From: Chrysemys picta bellii
Lineage: Eukaryota; Chordata; Testudines; Emydidae
Assembly (NCBI RefSeq): GCF_011386835.1
Contig: NC_088791.1
Span: 57,369,498 to 57,433,497 of the forward strand
Direction: 5' to 3'
DNA length: 64,000 bases
The translations under genes were made by a program, and so were the position numbers. Below the pieces are notes generated by a model. That model searched no databases. It was not told where the DNA came from and was given only the letters and a program-made list of their open reading frames with translations. This document shows positions 56,181-64,000 of this stretch, piece by piece; position 1 is the stretch's first letter; the number at the start of each line of letters is the position of its first letter.

Positions 56181-59100
56181 TATGTCTCCACTGGAGCTAG
56201 AGATGCAATTTCCAGCTTGGGTAGACACAACCATGCTAGGTGTGATCAAGCCAACATGCCAAAAACTGAAGTATATGTAAAATCCTTCTCTTTGCTAAAC
56301 CCTTTCCAGATTGTCAACCCATTAAGAATAGCCTGGAATAGCTCTCCTGAAGAAAGCACTCTGATACTACAGTAATGGACACAGTGTAAGTACCTAAGAT
56401 GCTCTTCATGAAGGTTGTCCCAGTGACTGGAAACTTTCTGAGTTTGTACAGACACACAGTTTCCTCTTCCTTCTGTTAAGGAAGGGGAAGAGAAGAAACA
56501 TAATTTGACCCATTACAGAAGGAGCAGGGGTGTTCAGCACTCGTAACATGTTGACCATAGAAGATCTGTGCATAACTCAGGAATCTGTAAGAGATCAGGG
56601 CCACCAGTGAGAGGCCATGTGCCTTCACACTGGCTCTACATTCCCATATCAGTGCACTTCCCAGTTGTTGCCACCAGAACTCCCTCTCCTAGTCCTCATG
56701 AAGGGTTCACGGAGGGGAGGAGAAGCCATTCAAGGGAATGTTGATTCAGTCAGTGCTATCTTGAGCCAGTTGGCCCCATGAGCTGGGTAAAGAGTGTGTG
56801 GAGCAAGGATGTGGAACGTGGCTAAAGAGACTAAAAGTCATCATCCCTCTTGGAAGGTGGGCTCTATACTGGACTGCTGGGACCAATGAGGAAACCACAG
56901 ACGGCCCACTCTGGACACTGTGCTCTACTATGTTTAAATGAAAATAATTAAAGTGTTGAATACAAGAGGACAGATCCTCAGATGGTGTAAATTGTGAGCT
57001 GTGACAGTTTGCACTAGCTGAGGATCTGCCCCATGCTCTCTGTACCATACTGAGAAGAACACCGCAGAAGTGTTGATGGTGAAGAGAATAACTATTACCC
57101 CTGCCATGTTCCCACTCAACCCACAGATGCCTACATCTGCAGAGCTCCTATGGTAGCACTTCCACAAGCACAGACTAACAGAATCATGCCACAGATCCAG
57201 CTCTTCTACTTTCTTCCCCTCCAGTTGGCAGAGATGGAGAGGAGCAATTCAGCCTAACTTACACTGAAATGGGTGCTGTGTAACATGACTGAATGGAGGA
57301 CAGATTTCTGGCAAGTTAATGTTGCATTTTATGAGATCTTCTGGATAAAGGAAAATGTCAAGATAAATATTGACCAGTAACTATTAGATCTAGAATTGTT
57401 TAGAATGTACTATCTGAGAAACAGATTATGAAATTTGTTTAAGTTTTCTCAGCTTGCATGAAAAATTAAAGTTAGAGAAACTTTACAAGCATCAGACTCA
57501 TGAACAACTTCACTGCAAAAAGAAACTCATTAATTGTGATATGCTAATAAGATGAACTGAAAAAAAACTCAAAGCATGCAGATGACAACATTGCATTAGG
57601 AAAGCACTACATTTTTACTGCAGCTCAACTGAGTCTATTTATTTTTAAAGAAAAACATAAATATTTTATTCACTGTAGTTTTAGCCACGTATTCCTACCC
57701 CTGAATCCAGAGAGTCCATGTGAGTTTAAGAAATATGTAGAGTTTTCACTGCTGACCTACTTATAAAACAGTGATATGCCTTAGCTTGCGTTCTCTTTTT
57801 TTTAAGACTCTAAGAAACTATGCCTCTAATGTTGCAAAGCATACACAGTTGTGTATCCAACACCGTAAACTGGAATGCTTTAATGCAGCATTTATACAGA
57901 AAAGGATTTGTAAAACATGATACTACATAGTTTGAAGTGGAATGTTGCAAGTAGTCTATTGTCACAGAGAAGCGGTTTTTTTAATTTGGTGTAAATTTGA
58001 TGCTGCTGAAGGTGAGGGTCTTTATGGAATCAAGTTAAGGAAATGGCAGATGGATTGTGCTCTGGGAGCTTCTACTCATACACCTCAGTCTGGACCTTTA
58101 CCACCTCTGCTATTATAGCTGAGGATTCCCCCTCTCCCAAAGCCCCCCGCACAGAAACTGCCACGTGCAAATTGTGAGAATGTTTTGCGATGTGGAAAAA
58201 TGTCATATGGGACTAAGGTGAAACCACCAAACCCATTTTCACTTGTTTTCTAAACCAGGGTTTCAGCTAGAGAGGAGCAAATCACAGGTGCTCTTCTGTT
58301 CTGTTTGGATTAGCCTCAAAATGTTTAGATCCTTATCCACTCCTTATGTGGTCTTCTTCACTATCCCTCACTCCAACTTCCTGATCGGATTGACACATAA
58401 ACCTTTGTCACCCTCTCTTCTACCAATATATATATACGTACAATCGGTTGACTTCCTGTCATCACCCCAATAGTACCCCAGTTGCGTGCATTTCCTTGTA
58501 TCACTCTCAATTTTCCCTCAGACATCCTTGTCTTCCTAACTCCCCAACTGCTTCCTGGTCTTTAACAACCTCTCTCTCACACATGCACACAAACTTTTGC
58601 TGATATTCCTTTGCAAGATGTCAGGCTCTCAGTCTCTGCTGGGTCAAGGCTGGCAGCTGGATTACAATCTTGCATGCAGCAGGGTTCCCTGCTCAAGAAT
58701 GCATTGTGTGGCTCTGACTAGGGAAGCCCCAGAGAACTCATGATTTAAATAGAGCTCTTGGCCTGGGCCCAGCAGAGACTGTCAGACTGGATAAGATTTG
58801 AGACATTATCAGCACCGTTAGAAGGTCTGTTAGGCATCAGATGCACACCTCTCAAATGTACATCAACTTGAGGGGCATTTCTTATTTTAGTTCCAAAGTT
58901 ACCTATGTTCCACACATGTTTACCCTCACTTTTAACATTGAAAATTATTTACATCAGAAATAAAGATTCATGAAACTCAGATTATAGATATTTACAGCAA
59001 ATGAATAAATCTCACATCTCTTTAAGCTTCCTAACTTAGTTTTTGTGTGTCCCTCATTTTGGGATGTGACACATGCTGCAGCCTAAATTTAGGCATTGGT

Positions 59101-59729
59101 ATAGTCACAGGTGGAAAAAGAAGCATGTGGGAATAGAGATACATGGGAGTTCCTAAATCAGCACAGGTGGATTCATCAGAATATAGAAAGCAGAACTAAA
59201 CTAAAAGGGGGAGATGAAGATATTTTCAGGATGTATTTACATAGGTTCTTGTTTGATTCAGGGCCAATAGGGAAAGGCTGAAGGTTCAGGCTAGGTTTTA
59301 TTTTCCCTCAGATTTGAACCCTGATCTCCAGAAGTGAAAGGTGACCATACTAACCTAGCTTGCTACATTCCACTGTGCTTTATTTTCTTAAAGCAAACTT
59401 GGCCATGCTACATTTGATAGATACAGTAGAAAGGCTTTCCGGCTGGTAAAGTTTATACATTATGGTGCCTAAAATTTCTATTTTTAGAAAAGGTCAGCTA
59501 GTTAGGAGATTTGACATTATACTCCATATGTACAACTGTACCAAACAACAACAGGGATGGTTCAAACAGGTTTATGATCAGGATTTAATTATTTCGGTTT
59601 TGTTAACATTTTCAAAGTCCAGACCTAGTTTCAAAATAAGACTTGCAGAAGGAATAGGCACTCAGATACTATGGTGATGAGCACACTGTAAAAACCTATC
59701 TAGAAAATTAACTTAATCAAAGTATACAT
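56181..59729. other. Upstream flank, nothing coding
   Basis: A palindromic repeat (GTGTAAATTGTGAGCTGTGA region) lies at 56966-57033. A block at 58619-59069 has TGTCA...TGACA-type ends but no other LTR evidence. Confidence 0.4.
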
Positions 59730-59738
59730 CTATTTTAC

Positions 59739-59855
59739 AGGTTTCAGAGTAGCAGCCGTGTTAGTCTGTATCCGCAAAAGAACAGGAGTACTTGTGGCAC
59801 CTTAGAGACTAACAAATTTATTAGAGCATAAGCTTTCGTGGACTACAGCCCACTG
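59739..59855 (-). mobile_element. Penelope-type terminal-repeat monomer
   Basis: Single minus-oriented copy of the terminal repeat found in the dimers (GTTTCAGAGTAGCAGCCGTG ... AGCTTTCGTGGACTACAGCC). It is flanked by the 9-bp duplication CTATTTTAC (59730-59738 and 59856-59864). It stops inside the hairpin, as expected of a 5'-truncated retrocopy. Confidence 0.85.
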
Positions 59856-60049
59856 CTATTTTACTGTATTCTAATTTTGCTGTCTGAAACATTATAGTTA
59901 AAGAGGAGTCAGCATTTCTATCCTAAATGTTTCCCCTGGTATTATAACCTTGGTATATAAAATCTCTACTCTGCTGGGATGTATTTAACATTTTGTACTT
60001 AAGAAAAAAAATCTATATGATCATTCTTGGAGCCAAATATGGTCTGGTG

Positions 60050-60862
60050 GTTAAGTCAATAATAGAGGGGAGGTGACATTTTTTCTACTCCAACTTCCTG
60101 ATCCAATGAGGGAACTCAGTCATGGTCTGCAAAGTACCGACATGGGGAGAAGATTTCTGACAGTAGAGAGTTCTTTAATCTAGCAGACAAAGGCATTACA
60201 GGATCCAATGTCTGGAAACTGAAGCAAGACAAATTCAGACTGCAAATAAGGAACAATTTTTTTAACAGTGAGGAATTAACCATTGGAACAACTTACCTAA
60301 GGATGTGATGGATTCTCCAACGCTTGAAGATTTGATAGCAAAACTGAATGTCTTTCTAAAAGATATACTCTAGCTCAACTAGAAGTTATGGCTTGAAGCA
60401 AAAATTATTGGGTGAAATTCTAAAGACTGTGCCTGGGGTGGCAGAACCAGGGGAGCAGTGGGAGCTAGTGCCCATGCAATGGAAATATTGTGGGGGCTGA
60501 TCTGTGTTTCTGCCCCTGCATGCAGTTCCCTCTAAACTCAAACACACGGGAGGTGAGAAGGGGAGGTGAGAGCAGGCCCAAGAGGGGCTGAGGCAGCTGC
60601 TGTGGAGCCCAGACGCATGTAGTGAAACATACCTAATCCCACCCCTGTTGAGTCTCAGTACTTCCTCTAACTCCCCATGCAGAGTATCCATCCCACTCTC
60701 TCTGCTACCCCTGACACCCCAACCTCCCCCCTCTACCCTAACTCTGACTCCTCCTGCTCCCCTGGCAGAGAACCTCCACTCTGCCCCCCAACATTCAAAA
60801 CGAGCTTGTACTGCCTCTGGCATGTCCTTTCTGGCCTTAACATTTATGAATCTATGAACTGA
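60050..60862 (+). pseudogene. CR1 LINE 3' region with internal insert
   Basis: CR1 coding and 3' sequence from 60050 to about 60424 (TCAGACTGCAAATAAGGAAC; GATGGATTCTCCAACGCTTG) resumes at 60815-60862 (GTCCTTTCTGGCCTTAAC, then TATGAATCTATGAA). Between them is a GC-rich, non-CR1 insert of about 390 bp (60425-60814) of unknown identity. Confidence 0.65.
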
Positions 60863-61904
60863 AAAGCCCATTGAAGTCAACTGAAAGACTCCACTTGACT
60901 TTGGCTCAAGCCCCAATTTTGGATCCCATCCAAACCTTGCAACAGTTCATTCTCTAGCTCGTCCTTATTTGGAGCCAAAGAGTGGCAAAGGCACGTAGTC
61001 AGGGATCCATTTTCGCCCAGAATGTAACACAGCAAAGAGTCTTCAAGACCTTATGCAGATTATGTCTGACAAAAATAATCTGTGTAGAGGGCTGTGGCTC
61101 TCCAGAATACACAGAGTACACATTAAAGCTTGTTTTGCAGCAATGATATGCACCCATTTGCGAGGCAATTTAGAAGAGCCAGATTTTGGCTCTTGTATTA
61201 TACACACAAAAAAAGGTTTAAAATGTGGTTTTGACCTTACATAACTCAAAGGCTGAAATTTAACACTCTCTGCTATGGTCTAATTACTTCTGCAACATTG
61301 GAAAAGAACATATCACAGGATCTGTTATGCTCTGGATAACAAATAATAGGCTTTTCAAACTTGATATGCAGAATTTGTAGATCCTAAGACATATTTATTT
61401 GGTAGTTTGGAACAGCTTCAGTGATTAATATCTATTCAGGTAGTCATCTGTCAGACAATAAGACCTTTACAAAAAGTCAAGCCAGGAGTAACATGGCAGC
61501 AACATGAAACTTGGATTCCAAAATTACTTTGTGTTTCTGCTGTCCCAAGAGTGACAATTTAGGCACACTGCAGAGGTGAGGGAGGAAACAGGAGGATAAT
61601 GTTTGTCATGCAAGTACCTCCTCTAGCTAAAAGGAAGAATGGTTGTCAGAAGAGACAGTATTAGTGGGCATGGATGCTCCAATCTGGATCAGACTTTATT
61701 GGGTTAGTTCTATGGATGTGACAACATATGTATATTTTTGTAAGAATAAAATACCAAAAAACTAGTATTAAACTTAATCAGATACCAATCCTAGATTACA
61801 AAGATACACTATGCATTTAAAAAAATAGTGTTATCTTGGCAGTGCTTTCAAAGCCACATCACCACAAAACTCCATGACCTAGAATAGCATAATAGCCATT
61901 AATC
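60863..61904. other. Upstream flank, nothing recognised
   Basis: No gene or named repeat seen. Confidence 0.4.
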
Positions 61905-62190
61905 TCCTTTTTCAGACAGGGGGAAAAACAGAACTAAGGAAGACTGTGGCCCAGATTTTAAAAACAAATGTCTATGGTTAGGCTCTTAAGTCTATATTTA
62001 GGCATTTAAATAAGTGGACTGATTTTCAAAAGTGCTGTGCACCCAGCATCTCTTATTGACTCCAGTAGCTTAGGAAAAGATCCTGAGTGACTTACCCAAA
62101 AGTCCCACAGCAAATCAGTGACAGAATCAGAACTAAATCCCAGGAGTTCTTGGATCCCAGCTTCATGCTCTTAGCATTAGACCCTGAGTA
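61905..62190 (+). repeat. CORE-SINE (MIR-like) fragment
   Basis: TTTTTCAGACAGGGGGAAAA near the start and CCCACAGCAAATCAGTGACA followed by TCCCAGCTTCATGCTCTTAG at the end follow the order of MIR-type CORE-SINEs. The middle is diverged or interrupted. Confidence 0.5.
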
Positions 62191-62427
62191 GCACTAGTAA
62201 AAAGTGTCAAAGGTTGAGAATGCTTTGCATCAAAATTTCAAATTTCAGTTAAAAAAAGAGAAATATTTCCACAAAAATTACATCCTGTTTTCAGCCAGCT
62301 CTAACCATGACACATTACTTGTTACTTATTGTGTCCCAACCAGTGGAGAGTCTCAAACCTTAACCTACCTGATTGTCTGCTTCAGTGCTGCATATTCAGT
62401 CATGGGGCTTAGAATCGTAATGGCACT

Positions 62428-62549
62428 AGGGTGACCAGATGTCCCAATTTTATAGGGACAGTCCCAATTTTTGGGTCTTTTTCTTATATAGGGTCCTATT
62501 ACCCTCCAGACCCTGTCCCGATTTTTCACATTTGCTGTCTGGTCACCCT
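62428..62549. mobile_element. Short MITE (AGGGTGACCAGA termini)
   Basis: A 122-bp element with perfect ends AGGGTGACCAGA and TCTGGTCACCCT, flanked by ATGGCACT and ATGGCACA (7 of 8). It shares termini and the GGGACAGTCCC motif with the 886-bp element at 8560-9445. Confidence 0.85.
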
Positions 62550-62582
62550 ATGGCACAGAGGGCTAACAAATATCTGTATTGT

Positions 62583-62781
62583 ATCAGAGGGGTAGCCGTG
62601 TTAGTCTGGATCTGTAAAAAGCAACGGAGAGTCCTGTGGCACCTTTAAGACTAACAGATGTATTGGAGCATAAGCTTTCGTGGGTGAATGCATCTGATGA
62701 AGTGGGCATTCACCCATGAAAGCTTATGCTCCAATACATCTGTTAGTCTTAAAGGTGCCACAGGACTCTCTGTTGCTTCTT
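62583..62781. mobile_element. Penelope-type inverted dimer, second subfamily
   Basis: Left arm (62584 to about 62692, minus) and right arm (about 62693-62779, plus) share GCCACAGGACTCTC and AGCATAAGCTTTCGTGGG-type sequence in inverted order. A perfect 15-bp duplication AAATATCTGTATTGT (62568-62582 and 62782-62796) flanks the pair. The left arm extends further out (GGGGTAGCCGTGTTAGTCTG) than the right. Confidence 0.88.
62694..62731 (+). ncRNA. Hammerhead-ribozyme-like core
   Basis: The best copy in the window. The canonical box CTGATGA (62694-62700) is followed by one extra A, stem II GTGGG paired with CCCAT (one G-T wobble) around CATTCA, then GAA, stem III AGC-TTAT-GCT and C at 62731 as the expected cleavage residue. 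Stem I was not resolved. Confidence 0.5.
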
Positions 62782-62796
62782 AAATATCTGTATTGT

Positions 62797-64000
62797 TACC
62801 CAATCTTCAGTATCAGATGGTTGGTGTAAAAATCCAAATAGAAGTTGGGTATTCTTCACACCCCTAACTTAAATAGCTAAAGACAATACAGCCTCTAAAT
62901 AATAATAATAAATTATAGACCTAAAAACAACTAGCAGTTTATTCTTCTCCGGGTGAGGGGTGAAGAGACTGGGGATGGATGTGACAGAGTGAATACACAA
63001 TGCATGGTTACTTGCCATACCGCCATATGTTCAGAAATTAAGTACCATTTGAGTTGCTGACCCACAGATGAGTAAGAAACAGAAAGATGTACAGATAGAG
63101 TGGGACGGGCTTACTCAGAGTGAGAAAGCCAGTATTGCATTGCAAAAAGATCAAGGAGGAATGAATGGGTAATTTTCCTTAGAAGGAAACCCTTTTCAGC
63201 AATAGATGGTATAGGTGATCATTCTTCTGACAGCAAGAAAGTCTTTTAGGGTGAAGGTTGGACTGAACTGTGCTAAGCAAGCCAGTTGCGGAGGTTGGGA
63301 ACTCAGGAATATAGATATCTGGTTGTAGGATGACCATGAGTAACTCAGGTAATATGTCTAGTAGGAATAAAGTGTCAGATCTCATGAGTAATGTAGATAG
63401 CCTTTTAGAGAGAGAGACTGACAAATCTGTTATCATACACACTCCAGAGCCAAAAAAAAAAAATGCAAAATTGAAAGCATACTACAGACCTCTGGATCAA
63501 ACAGTGATATAGTGCTGAGATGGATCAGTTGGAACAAAATCCATTAGCACAATAATGAAAGTAGTTGAATCAGGAAGTAGTTAGTGTGGTTACAATGCTG
63601 TAACAATGATCAAAATGAGCCAGATTTAAATGAGTAGTCCCATTGAAGTTAATGGTATTACCAATATATGAGTAAAGGGGATCACAATCTGGCATTATAT
63701 AGTTAAGTTTACATATAGTGAGAAAATACTGCCTCTGAATGTTTCAAAGGAGGATTTTTTTCTTTAACTGAAAAACTTATTTGGAATGAAAGGGAAAGTT
63801 AGGAAATTATTATCTATAATTTCAACAAGGAAGTCTCACAAAAGTCTCTCAAAGAAGGGTCACAGAAGGTCTGTATTTTTCAGAAAAAAACAAAGGAAGG
63901 AAAAAACAGTATGATTAAATGACAAGGTACAGGAATTCATCTGGGTCCTCAATGTATCCTTCAGAAACGGAAACCCAGCTACAGCAATGCTAATAGAATG
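62797..64000. other. Upstream flank, nothing recognised
   Basis: AT-rich sequence to the window edge, with no exon or named repeat. Confidence 0.4.

Noticed and set aside
58619..59069. Possible LTR with TGTCA...TGACA ends
   Set aside because: No duplication and no clear promoter/polyadenylation order. The ends could be chance.
50650..64000. A second host gene upstream of NELL2 (for example DBX2, its neighbour in mammals)
   Set aside because: No homeobox or other conserved exon was seen. Open frames here are short and lie in repeats.

Overview
This is vertebrate nuclear DNA, most likely from a turtle (Testudines) or a close archosaur-line reptile. That assignment is inference. It rests on AT-rich introns full of CR1 LINEs, Penelope-like elements whose terminal repeats carry a hammerhead-ribozyme-like hairpin, PIF/Harbinger and hAT elements with intact target duplications, and palindromic short repeats. 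The only host gene found lies on the minus strand and is identified as NELL2 (neural EGFL-like 2), a secreted thrombospondin-N/laminin-G, vWC and EGF-repeat glycoprotein.

NELL2 layout (minus strand, high to low coordinates): a CpG-island promoter/5' UTR region (about 49,980-50,650); exon 1 with the start codon and signal peptide (49,946-49,892); a 447-bp intron 1; exon 2 (49,444-49,322); a roughly 33.5-kb intron 2; and exon 3 (15,796-15,646). Splice phases match at every junction: 1 to 1, 1 to 1, and phase 2 leaving exon 3. Exon 4 is not visible and should lie beyond the left edge. The right-hand 13 kb is upstream flank, and no second host gene was found there.

Region by region. 1-15.6 kb (intron 3) holds a Penelope inverted dimer with a retroviral-type LTR inside it, a degenerate Penelope coding copy (RT plus GIY-YIG), a LINE RT fragment split by an 886-bp GC-rich foldback transposon, and two minus-strand CR1s, one with an uninterrupted 438-codon RT ORF. 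15.8-49.3 kb (intron 2) holds a second Penelope inverted dimer, two hAT elements with the CAGGGCCGGCTC-type end, a CR1 nested in another CR1, and a 4.3-kb two-gene Harbinger element (spliced Myb/SANT-like gene plus DDE transposase, each broken by one in-frame TAG). It also holds LTR-like blocks, Harbinger-type MITEs and a patchwork of gypsy-like, Penelope and hAT pieces. 50-64 kb holds a 58-bp minisatellite next to the CpG island, an L2-like LINE split by a MITE, CR1 tails, a Penelope monomer and a third Penelope inverted dimer.

The most interesting signals are these. All three Penelope terminal-repeat inverted dimers have the same head-to-head geometry and are flanked by perfect 12-15-bp target duplications, so each appears to have inserted as a unit. 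A hammerhead-like core is shared by three Penelope subfamilies. One CR1 is fused in frame into another across a perfect 13-bp hairpin. Both Harbinger genes carry amber stops although the catalytic residues are intact.
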